Source: Odontocerum albicorne
Lineage: Eukaryota; Arthropoda; Insecta; Trichoptera; Odontoceridae
Assembly: GCA_949825065.1 (NCBI GenBank)
Contig: OX463856.1
Coordinates: 16,886,095-16,950,094, forward strand
Length of the DNA stretch: 64,000 nt
Direction: 5' to 3'
The notes below the pieces were generated by a model. It did no database searches. It was not told the DNA's origin and worked only from the letters and a program-made list of their open reading frames with translations. Numbering within the stretch: the stretch's first letter is position 1; every line of letters starts with the position of its first letter. A program made the position numbers and the translations under genes. Shown piece by piece: positions 55,086 through 64,000 of this stretch.

Positions 55086-55384
55086 TTAAGATTTTACATT
55101 TTTTTATCCCTTCTATATGGTGGCGCAACAATAACTGCAATTTTTAATCAATAAAAAAACAGGGTTTTCTTGAACCACATGTTTGTTGGTATCAATATAT
55201 GTAATAAGTTTATATGAGAATTTTGTGTGAAAATAATATTGACAGATATATCATGGTAATAACTGACATAGTTAACGATACTCTGGTGTACTTTACTTTT
55301 TACAGGAATGATTATAAAAAAACCAAAGATGAAGAATCAATATATTTAAAATTAAAACGTACGGTTCAAAATACATATAGCTTT

Positions 55385-55480
55385 TAAAGCACGATGCATG
55401 AAAGTACTAATGTAACATAAGGTATGAAAATACTAATGTAACAATACGCATGAAAATATCAATGTAATATTTGAGTTTGA
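55385..55480. repeat. Short degenerate tandem repeat, ~27 bp
   Basis: Three units of GCATGAAAATACTAATGTAAC type at about 55396, 55421 and 55448. Confidence 0.75.
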
Positions 55481-55614
55481 TGCGAATGTAATACGGTGTT
55501 ATTAGGCGTAATACGTATTGATGTAGTTTTTGAGAAATTTACGTATTTCGAATTTTATATGTGATGTGAATAGTGAGTGCTTAAGTATTTAGGGCCTATT
55601 CTATAGTATATATG

Positions 55615-56192
55615 AAATTTGTGAATAAGAAATGAGACTACTTCATTACAGACTTTGCCTTGTTAAGAGGTTCTCTATATCATATCTATAATGTAGGGTT
55701 TTTAGCATTTTAATGTACTTACATTTAATTATAATGTACTTACACTTAACAGTTATGTACTTCCACTTAAATTTGTGAATAATAAATGAGACTACTTCAT
55801 CACAGACTTTGCCTTGTTAAGAGGTTATCTATATCATATCTGTAATGTAGAGTTTTTAACATTATAATGTACTTACATTTAATTATAATGTACTTACACT
55901 TAATAGTAATGTGCTTCCACTTAAATTTGTGAATAAAAAATGAGACTACTTCATCACAGACTTTGCCTTGTTAAGAGGTTATCTATATCATATCTATAAT
56001 GTAGGGTTTTTAGCATTATAATGTACTTACATTTAATTGTAATGTACTTACACTTAATAGTAATGTGCTTCCACTTAAATTTGTGAATAAGAAATGAGAC
56101 TACTTCATCACAGACGTTGCCTTGTTAAGAGGTTCTCTATATCATAACCCTATAATGTAGGGTTTTTAGCATTGTAATGTACTTCCATTTAA
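55615..56192. repeat. 154-bp tandem array, about 3.7 copies
   Basis: The marker AAATTTGTGAATAA occurs at 55615, 55769, 55923 and 56077, exactly 154 bp apart. Each unit contains a smaller internal repeat (AATGTACTTACATTTAAT and AATGTACTTACACTTAA). Later units are well conserved. Confidence 0.96.
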
Positions 56193-56344
56193 TTCCAATA
56201 AAACTATGTGAATTTTAAATATTGCATCGTGGACAAAAAATATGCACAAAATGTAGTATAGATTTTACTTCTGCAGCGTTAAGTAACTGAAATGACTTTG
56301 GTGTATACTTAGTTTAATTATATTATTTGAAATAAAAAAAATAA

Positions 56345-56440
56345 ATAAAAAAAAGTGTTTGATAAAAATAAATAGCAATGTCTTTAAACCTCCACAACGT
56401 TAATGCCTTAACTGTAAACAACAATATAATGATGTTTTTT
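56345..56440. repeat. Family E, second copy
   Basis: AAGTGTTTGATAAAAATAAAT, then ATGTCTTTAAACCTCCACAA and GCCTTAACTGTAAACAA match 43140-43225, that is, the distal right arm of the 42965-43167 hairpin plus its flank. No hairpin is present here. Confidence 0.65.
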
Positions 56441-57734
56441 TTTTGTATAAGATGAGGGTGGTCAACTTTAGTCCTACAATAACAATCAGCCAGTGTCCAA
56501 CCACTGCTGATAAAAAAAAACTCACATGCCACTATTGTCTACCACATCGTCGAGCAAAACGCAAAATATAATATATCATCTTTATTTTTTTCGAAAATGA
56601 GTTATCACTTTTTTCTCATTCATTTCCACGTCCAAACCCCCAACAATTAATTATGCTACGTGTTTCCAATTGCAGTCAATATAAATTGCCCTATAATTTA
56701 CGTCAATCAGATCATGCCTAGAGTGTAAAGTCCCAATGATCGGACAAACCTGCATATGTTGTAAGTTCTGTATAGCCCGAGAATCGTATTTAATTAAACA
56801 TACTTTCAAGAAATCCCTACATTCACCTTGCATCTAGTCACCCCTACTTAGAGTATATTCAGGGCTCTCCGAGTAGGCCAAGGTAGTTGGTTTCTAGGTG
56901 CTATCTTGTTCGTGAGCTCAATCCAGCAGTGGAATGGTTTTTATACTCTTCAGAAAACGTAATCATCCTTAAGAATCATCAGTTCGTTATGCGCTCTTTT
57001 CATGAAACTATTCTGGAATTTAAATCTCGATATTGCTATCTGATTATCACACTTATATATGGGGTGCCTAAGATCTTGAAATGGTTTATTTTTCTAAGTC
57101 AGTCTTTCCAAGTTGATGGTTTGCTCGGAGTGTCGGTCCGATTGTCGGACACCTTACTCCTTCATCGGTTGTGTAAAAACGGACTTTGGGAAATTAATTT
57201 TGGATTGTTTGGTGGGGGTGTTAGAAAATTTTTTTATAGAGAGGAGGGATAGAGTTTGGTACATACATTAAGGTTATAGATACATATAGGTTACATAATA
57301 ATATACTTATATTTTTATATGTCACGAGCGTTGATAAATATGAATACAGAGAAAGAAAGGATAGTGATGTATACATAGACATAGATATTTGAATAATTAT
57401 AAATATATTACGAAGATGGGGGCGGGGGAGAACGCTGTGACTTTAGAATAAATAGTTGTACATATATAAATAAGGAGATATATAAATAAGGAGTATCTAA
57501 GTCAGTCGTCACACTTTAACGGATCTCAGGTGAGGCGATATCGGTTAGTTCATATATTTTCCCCACTTATGTTTCTTTAAAGCATTTTGTAATAATTATC
57601 TTTCCAGTTTCATTCATAGTGACGTCAACTTGTCTAGCATGTGAGAAACCACTTCAGACTGGAACTGTATATTCCGCTGTTGATAGCCGAGATCAGCTGT
57701 TTACCAGTTTTTTTCTTAATCAGCATTATCTGAG
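56441..57734. other. Unassigned, with a 121-codon ORF
   Basis: 56887-57252 (+) is open for 121 codons, with no recognised motif and a glycine-rich end. The stretch at 57400-57560 has ATATAAATAAGGAG duplicated in tandem and a GGGGGCGGGGGAG run. It may be a non-coding end of an old element, but I cannot assign it. Confidence 0.3.
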
Positions 57735-58120
57735 TAAAGCCGACTAAATGCTGTAAAGATGCGTAGATTGAGAATAATACATAGAGTGACAATGTTGGAT
57801 AGAATACGCCATGCAGAGATAAAGAATGAATGTGAACTTAAGGCTGATGTGCTTAATAAGATGAATACGAGTACGTTGAAATGGTTTGGACTCGTAGAAC
57901 GAATGATTAAAGAAACACTAACAAAATAGATGAGAGTCGAAGGCGTATGATAGGGAGACCAATGAAAGTATGGTTGAATCAATTAAATGAAATTCTGAAA
58001 GAAGGAAATGTAAGAAGTTAGAGATATCGTAGAGGTTGTATGATGTGCGTCAAGTTAGGAAAGTATGGCGCTCTGTCTTCTCTGCCTTCCCGATAGGGAA
58101 ATAGAGTGATAGTGTGTATG
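57735..58120 (+). pseudogene. Non-LTR RT C-terminal fragment (type 1), best type 1 copy
   Basis: Plus-strand blocks: VKMRRLRIIHRVTMLDRIRH, ECELKADVLNKMNTSTLKWF, GLVERMIKETLTK, then after frameshifts GRPMKVWLNQLNEIL. These correspond to the 'MRWLR---GVTR-DRIRN-EI---- LRWFGHVERM-E--L-K' tail of RTE-like elements. Its 3' UTR ends near GTGTGTATGTATGTT (58110) and is followed by CACCATAATCGAGATGGTAT, a segment also present at 59050-59080. Confidence 0.85.
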
Positions 58121-58499
58121 TATGTTATCACCATAATCGAGATGGTATCTCCACGAAAATAAATCTAATTACCTATTTTTTCATTAAAAAAAAAATACTG
58201 TACCTCGCTTAAATAATTAAAATGCGAGGGAGTAAAACAATCTCAGCATACATATACCATAAACAAAGACTTGGTTACCAGTTTGTGAATAATTCGTGCA
58301 CAAAATGGAAATGTTTTGGAATTCTTACTTAAAATTTCAAATCATCGTTGATATTTCAAGAAATAGTTTTTTTCCTTGTCTGCGATGTGAATCGAATAAC
58401 ACAAGTGGTTTTTTGAGGATAAATGAAAAGGGAAGTAATGTGTTTGCTTACATTTCAGAAAATTTATTCTTCTTTCTTATGATACATTATTTCTTATAT

Positions 58500-58745
58500 T
58501 GAAGAGCGTGGTCGAAGGTAAACGTTGTGTTCGGCTTCATTAATTGAGCCTTTGGGTTTAGAACCACTAGAGAGTATATGGGGCACGTAGGTTGTTATTA
58601 TCACTAAAATACGTATTGTGCCCGAAAAAACGGTTACCAGACGAACTCTTTAACCAGACTGGGATCCTTTTATTTTATTTTACAGGCATCACCGTGAATC
58701 GAACCCGAAACACAAGCTTGATGTCAAGCGTCGTGTCTAAGCTAA
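58500..58745 (-). mobile_element. tRNA-derived SINE, family II, near full length
   Basis: Reverse strand, right to left: head with CTTAGCTTAGACACGACGC and B box GGTTCGATTCACG, then a poly-A/T linker, AGGATCCCAGTCTGG, the body, and an end GGTTCTAAACCCAAAGGCTC. About 245 bp. Confidence 0.75.
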
Positions 58746-58964
58746 GTCAAGGAGGTCATCGAAAAATATATTTTATAAATCTGTTCGTAGATTTTTTGGT
58801 TAGTATTATCTATGTTAAAAGGTTTTCAATGTAATTTCCATTTTTTGTGGCTCAAACGGCCTACGTTTCGATAACTTTCTGGCTTTCATTTTCAGTTTGG
58901 TTTTAGGCTTTGTTCAGGAATTCAATTGAAAGTAGGAGAGAGACGAAGCTAAAATGGATGGATG

Positions 58965-59310
58965 GTGTATATATGTTACATACCCTCAAACCATTTTCTT
59001 GTTGGGGTAGACAAAGAGGAGATAGCACCAGACTTCGTCATCGCGAGATACCACCATAATCGAGATGGTATCTCCACGAAAACACAACCTTAGCCTTTTT
59101 CACAAACACTTCCTCATAGTCTTCTACGATTTCTTCGACTTTTACATTTGTTTCTATAAAAATATCATTCACTTGATCTAACCATATTTCCCTTTATCTT
59201 CTTCTATCACGCCTTCCACTCACATTTGCACTAGATGTTTGCTATGTTAGTATTTCTTCATTCGTTCGTTCCACACGTCCAAACCATTTCAGAGTGTTCT
59301 TCGGGCTCAG
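58965..59310 (-). pseudogene. Non-LTR RT C-terminal fragment and 3' end (type 1)
   Basis: The reverse strand contains TLKWFGRVERTNE-like coding (about 59270-59300), then GRRDRRR and a VRSSE-like segment, then the 3' block CTCTTTGTCTACCCCAACAA. It lies opposite in strand to the 57735-58120 copy less than 1 kb away. Confidence 0.75.
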
Positions 59311-59334
59311 ATACTAGGTGGTGTGGTGGAGACA

Positions 59335-59560
59335 AATATTTTATAGTTATGTTTTACTTTTTTTTTTGTAAAATGTGAAGGCATGGGCTGTAAAATGTGA
59401 AGGCATGGGATGCCCCCTAGTCGGGTTGTCTGTTCTCTTTACATGTTTGATTGGAGGGTTCATAAATATGAGCTCAGTCCTTTTGATAGCATCGGCATTA
59501 CCTGGTTTCTTATATGAATCATGTGAAATATTTTAAATGTGTTTATTTATTTTTGGCATC
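59335..59560 (+). repeat. Family A retroposon, diverged copy
   Basis: AAAATGTGAAGGCATGGGCT (partly duplicated in tandem), GGTTGTCTGTTC, TGAGCTCAGTCCTTTTGATA and GCATC follow the family order. The tail is a TTTATTTATT run. Confidence 0.6.
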
Positions 59561-60049
59561 GCATTGTTTTTATTATCAATTATTACCATTTTTGTTGATT
59601 TAACCAAAAAGTAAACTGTTGAACTCTTCAAAAAAAAAAATATTTGAAGATCAAATAAGAAATATGTATATTGCTTGATTTTTGCAAAAAGTTAATCCAA
59701 TCTTGAGTCTTGAATAAAATCCTGTCGTAGAAATTCTTACTGGTACACACACGCTCTAAACTAATATCATTCAGGACATGGATGGCGCGGGCGGGTTAGT
59801 TAAATCAAGTCAGGGCTGGAAAACATTTACTTAATCAAATAATATTTTATACTTTTATCTGACAAGAATATATCATCGTTTAAAAAGATTAATCTCATTT
59901 TTTGGTAAAAATGAGTTATAAGTATTATTAAAATAAACGAACTTTTGTTTAAGCTTGGTATCATACTTTCTCAATTTACGATGATGTTTCCATTTATGAA
60001 TAATAAATGCTTAGATTACATTATTATTTTTCTCACCTCAATACTGACG

Positions 60050-60310
60050 GCTTCCGTAGCCTGGCTGGAAAAAAACCCTACATCCGAGGGTTTCGAATTC
60101 GATTGTACTTTAGTTAAAAAAAGGGTCCCAGACTGTTTTGAGTAGTTGAACAATATAGTACTAGTACGCATTAGACGTATGCAAATTTGTTGCCTGTCCA
60201 CGTGTGGTTGTATTTCAAATACATACACTGGCGATTAACGAGCTACTTGCCTACTCCAAAGGTTTCTATCTCAAAAAATCGATTATTGCGATTGAAGACA
60301 ATCTTGTCTC
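60050..60310 (+). mobile_element. tRNA-derived SINE, family II
   Basis: Head CCTGGCTGG and B-box-like GTTTCGAATTCGATTG, AGGGTCCCAGACTG junction, then GCATTAGACGTATGCAAATT, GTCCACGTGTGGTTG and CTCCAAAGGTTTCTATCTC. It parallels 13090-13340. Confidence 0.65.
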
Positions 60311-60814
60311 ACAGTCATCAAATCACCAACTCAGGTAAGATGAGGGATATCATAAGAATAAATAAAAATCTCAATGCCAAGGGACGTGACTCATACTGAA
60401 ACTGCTGTACCTCATGCATATTATTCTCTGGTCCTGGCAATCCTCTATCGCTCCAGCGCGAAGGTGATTTATCTCTGCCTTTGCGAGCCTTTGCACTGAC
60501 TTATTTCCGTGTCCACTTTGCGCAAAATATTACCGTTGAACTAAAGAATGTGTCGAGTGTATAATCTTGAAGCTTCTCTGAGATATTAAGTTCTTCTCGT
60601 GTATATTTGATGGTTATTCCGTCTTATCAACTAAGCCATGGAGGTCGTTATATTAAATTAAGAAAAATATACATCATCTTTGATTCAACGAGGCTTTTGT
60701 TGCTTTTGAAAATTCTATATAATTGAATCCTAGGTATATTGAGAGAAATAAGAGTGAAATAAACGAAATAGAAATGCGCGCATTCCGTAGGTCTGGTGTA
60801 ATAATGTTTGATAG
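60311..60814. other. Unassigned; reversed SINE A-box scrap at 60622-60650
   Basis: The reverse strand at 60650 reads GACCTCCATGGCTTAGTTGA, a tRNA-like A-box region without the rest. Nothing else is supported. Confidence 0.35.
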
Positions 60815-61035
60815 GGTGTGGGCTGAAAAACATCTGGTGTCCCCGTGGCTGGGTTCGCCCTATATTGGTGGGGTGTATCTTGGCCGAGGGGATGCTATTA
60901 GATGAGCCCAGACCTTTTGATAGCTTCTGTATTTAATGTATTATCTGCAATTTATGTGTTTTAGAAGTGTTATTCAAATATAATCTGTACATACTATGTT
61001 GCTATCAATAAACCTATTATTTATTTATTTATTTC
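60815..61035 (+). repeat. Family A retroposon 3' end, well preserved
   Basis: GTGTGGGCTGAAAAACATCT, GCCCTATATTGGTGGGGTGT, TTGGCCGAGGGGATGCTATT, AGACCTTTTGATAGCTTCTG, then CATACTATGTTGCTATCAAT leading into AATAAACC and (TTTA)n. It is the closest match to 41455-41690 and the best copy for a consensus. Confidence 0.85.
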
Positions 61036-61164
61036 AAAAATGCACGGAGAAAGGAAAACTGGTTAGAGATGGACATTTAAGTACAATTAAGAAAGAAAAC
61101 TTGAAATGATACGTTTACATTGAGATAATGTTTTACGATTGACTTACTAAACAAGTATATATGA

Positions 61165-61264
61165 CTTTACTTGATCTACTTATTCACTTCTCAAAATTTA
61201 TTCCAGACATACAGACTCATTTGTCTGGAATAAATTAAGAGAAGTGAATAAGTAGATCAAGTGA
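61165..61264. repeat. Hairpin, ~43-bp arms
   Basis: The left arm (61165-61208) and right arm (61222-61264) are inverted copies with about two mismatches or single-base gaps, loop about 13 bases. Core TTGATCTACTTATTCACTTC. Confidence 0.88.
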
Positions 61265-61887
61265 AGAGTGGAAATTTAATACAGTAGAAGAAATTATTTA
61301 CTGAAGAAAAAGTAAGAATTATTAGAAACAGGAAAGTATATACACGTATATGCGAGATGTATAGATGTGCATGTCTAGGAAGACGAGGAGACATTTCTTG
61401 TGTCTACCCAAAAGGAACATGGCATATTAGTATATATATGAAACAAGCAGATATCACTATGATCAAAAAGTCTCCGCCCTGGACAAGTTAGAGTGTGTAC
61501 GCACTGAAATCACACAATCACGCTTACCACGACCAATGCAAGGTCAGGCGACATTAACATCTAAATGTCGTTTATTTTCTGACGGATTTTGTCCTTCTTT
61601 TGAAGAAACTTGATAAATGCGCAATAGTCATTTTTTTACATTTTAGATAAATCGAAACAACATGTCTTGTATTGGCTCTATTTGACATGCTACTGAGTGT
61701 AGATATATCAATTCTTAACCATTTTTGTGTTTTTACATGCTCTTACTTGTAATGACCGGAAACTATTGCATTTAGGGGTAATATGTAGTATTAATTGAAA
61801 AATCCCAAACCATCAAAAGGCCACGAGAACAAAATAGATGAATGACATCGAATTATTTGTTGGAGGTCAGTGGATGAGGAATGTATA

Positions 61888-61959
61888 CTCCCAGGAGAAG
61901 TAGATAAGGGAGGGCAGTATTTTACAATACTGCCCTCCCTTATTTACTTCTCCTGGGAG
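61888..61959. repeat. Near-perfect hairpin, 34-bp arms, 4-base loop
   Basis: 61888-61921 and 61926-61959 are reverse complements with a single mismatch around the loop TTAC. The arm begins CTCCCAGGAGAAGTA. The right side is followed by two direct copies of AAGGGAGGACG. Confidence 0.95.
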
Positions 61960-62445
61960 AAATATATAAGGGAGGACGGATTTAAGGGAGGACGTTTACA
62001 ACGGATGCGATGAGTAATTATGATTTGGAAATAAAAACACTTTTTGTCCACTCACCAATGAAATTGAAACCCAAATCTTCATTTGATAAAAATCTTTCTC
62101 CCGTCTGGACAGTATCCAAACGACATAAAAAAGTTTAAAAAAATATATAATCCTTTGTAAACCCAATTTTTCTGATCTCTGTTGACGAATTTAGTCTTGC
62201 GAATATCGTTTCATGTCGCGCAACTGCAAATAAAGTCGTTTGCTTTGATGTCTAAAGAGCGAAATTTGTGAAAATTTAACAAATATTGTCAAAAAGGTTA
62301 TACGTACATTTTTTTTATTATATTGTAAATTAAAAAGAATTTGACATTTTCACCTGAATAATTCGAAGAAGATTTTATTTAAATAAACCAATTATATTTT
62401 TTCACTATCTTGTTTGACTGAGAAGAAAGAAGCAAATATTATTAG
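61960..62445. other. AT-rich spacer, nothing supported
   Basis: Nothing recognised. The same applies to 61265-61887 apart from the hairpin. Confidence 0.4.
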
Positions 62446-63421
62446 TAAACCAAAAAAGTTCGTGCGGCTTTCGGCAAGAGTTCGCTCCACCGATTTGTAT
62501 CTTATGACTTGTATACACCAAGTTATAGTATATATGTGTATTATTTAGCACAGGTATTCAGTATTCAGTCAGTCAATCGGTATTTAAAACTTTAAATTGG
62601 TATTTATTTTTTTATTGTCAGTTAAACCTCTTTTACAATGTCAGTTGAATCTAGTATAATTTGAGCACGTGTGCTTTATTAATTTAAATTTGATTCAACA
62701 GCTGCACAAAAATGCCGTAAGATACATATGACATTTGAAGAAAATATGGTAAATAAACGTGCCGCACACAGGGGTTAAATATTTCTTTTCCTGGTGATTC
62801 ATCTCTTGAGGATTATCCCCGTTCAGGACGACCTTGCGTTATTGATAATGAAGAAGATGATGAAGAATAACGTTTTATTATTGAAAATTATTCGGAAGTA
62901 ACGTACCAATAACTAAAATCTTTTAAAGTCAGTAATGGAATAGTTTATTTGCATTTGCATCAAATAAGAAAATCATTACATTACAACATTAGGCAAATGG
63001 ATAACTTCAGAAACAATTTTTTTTAGCTAATCGAAAGAAAGTGTTATTCTTGAAGGATAATGAAATCCATTATTCTTTAAAATGTATCCGTGAGAAAAAT
63101 TGGCTCAGGCTCATTTCCCATATTCTCCCGACATTTCTTAAAGCGATTAACGTCTTATCTTGGCGCTAGACAATCGCTAGCAAAATAAACAATTTATTAA
63201 TAAAGTAGAGATTGAAGCGGTGGTTGGTAGATGTTTTATTAAACATAATTTTTAATGTTAGCGAAATGTATAAAGATGTTTCTCATTGGAAAAGGTTTGT
63301 GGATTATGAAAGTCTGTGAATTATGAAAGGTTTGTGGATTATTTTAATGAATGAACTTTTTTGAAAAAAAATCAGCATGTTTAATTTATATTCTAAAACA
63401 GTGCACGAACTTTTTGGTTAC
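62446..63421 (+). mobile_element. Mariner element, heavily decayed (~976 bp)
   Basis: Inverted ends: TAAACCAAAAAAGTTCGTGC at the left and, reversed from 63421, GTAACCAAAAAGTTCGTGC. In between, the plus strand keeps the second HTH linker SSLEDYPRSGRPCVIDNEED (about 62805-62870) and a YSPDI C-terminal scrap near 63120 corresponding to SPDLAPSD. The element lost both the first HTH and the catalytic D blocks to stops and deletions. Confidence 0.78.
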
Positions 63422-63434
63422 CTGATATGAATTA

Positions 63435-63545
63435 ACTGACATCTAAGCATGGAATCAAGAATACGTATAGTTCGCTGCTACATCTTCCTAATTCTACTAT
63501 ATGTAATAGAAGCGTGGACACTGAATCAGAAAATATCATGAAGAA
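63435..63545 (+). pseudogene. Non-LTR RT fragment (type 3), YGVEAWTL block
   Basis: The plus strand reads MESRIRIVRCYIFLILLYVI then EAWTLNQK, matching 'L-IRLRFVKCYVWS-LLYG-EAWTL' of insect RTE-like reverse transcriptases. It abuts the mariner end at 63421, so the mariner probably inserted beside or into it. Confidence 0.75.
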
Positions 63546-64000
63546 TCGGCGTTTTTTAAATGTTGATCTACAGATGTATCCTCGAGAATACCAGGACAGA
63601 TCATGTTATAAGAGTGGAAGTGCTTACTTGTACGTATAAGGACCGAAACCGTTTCTCAGTTACATAACGAGAAAGACATACATTACAACACATAAGGAAA
63701 AATAAATGACAAACGGAAAGAGGAAACGCCGCGTTTCTTAGCGTAAATTGCGGGAATAGTTTGAATACAGTTCTACTGAGTTCGTACAGATTGCAGTGAT
63801 CAAGATAAGAATCATCTTGATAATGGTCAACATTCGATCGACGACATAACCTTGAGAAGAAGAAAAAGAAGCGAGTGTTTCCACGCAAAATGGCGTCTCT
63901 AGACGATTGTCTATATAAATAAGATTAGAATTTCTTAAAGAGGATACTTCTAATTGCATCTTCAAATCCGATGTCTTAAAATAAATTAAAAAGAAATCCA
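63546..64000. other. Unassigned end of window
   Basis: Two overlapping minus-strand frames (63601-63888, 63738-63965) have no recognised motif. A small 8-bp palindrome ATCAAGAT...ATCTTGAT lies near 63799-63821. Confidence 0.35.

Noticed and set aside
61451..61640. Possible extra transposon end (GATCAAAAAGTCTCCGCCCTGG)
   Set aside because: Looks like a mariner-type terminus, but no inverted partner or transposase remnant was found nearby.

Overview
This window reads as a gene desert in a large, AT-rich arthropod genome, almost certainly an insect. I lean towards Lepidoptera because of the types of non-LTR 3' ends and tRNA-derived SINEs, but the order is not proven by anything here. I found no convincing host protein-coding gene, no rRNA, no genuine tRNA gene, no operon structure and no CRISPR array. 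What can be supported is a dense, nested graveyard of transposable elements plus many tandem arrays.

The dominant object is a Ty3/gypsy-type LTR retrotransposon on the minus strand (27691-37895, about 10.2 kb). Its two 1431-bp LTRs look identical by eye and keep one constant 8774-bp offset. It is flanked by the 4-bp duplication ACCC and sits inside a SINE whose two halves can be matched on either side. On the minus strand, from right to left, it carries an A-rich tandem repeat, gag, a retropepsin, a small piece of reverse transcriptase, a remnant of the integrase C-terminus, a GC-rich dimeric satellite and a 123-bp tandem array. RNase H and the integrase core were not found. Identical LTRs on broken coding capacity suggest a young non-autonomous element moved in trans.

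Left flank (1-27.4 kb): degenerate SINEs of three families; C-terminal fragments of several non-LTR reverse transcriptases; a relic of a Tc1/mariner-related transposon; a Jockey-like RT (24.1-25.0 kb); a palindromic mariner derivative (17433-18420); a 221-bp fold-back element that split a SINE with a 7-bp duplication (16323-16543); and tandem arrays of 34, 36, 41, 63, 89 and about 130 bp.

Right flank (37.9-64 kb): two mariner deletion derivatives with TIRs and TA duplications (38725-39669, 42003-42940) and a third decayed mariner (62446-63421); a 227-bp solo LTR with AGAG duplications inside a non-LTR element (48339-48565); further RT fragments; many copies of an unclassified 3'-end repeat (family A); a 37-bp minisatellite and a 154-bp array; and several strong hairpins.

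The elements do not form a pathway. The informative part is the nesting order (SINE, then LTR element; SINE, then fold-back; non-LTR, then solo LTR; satellite, then SINE), which gives a relative insertion history. All alignments and repeat counts were done by eye, so boundaries are approximate unless a target-site duplication is quoted.
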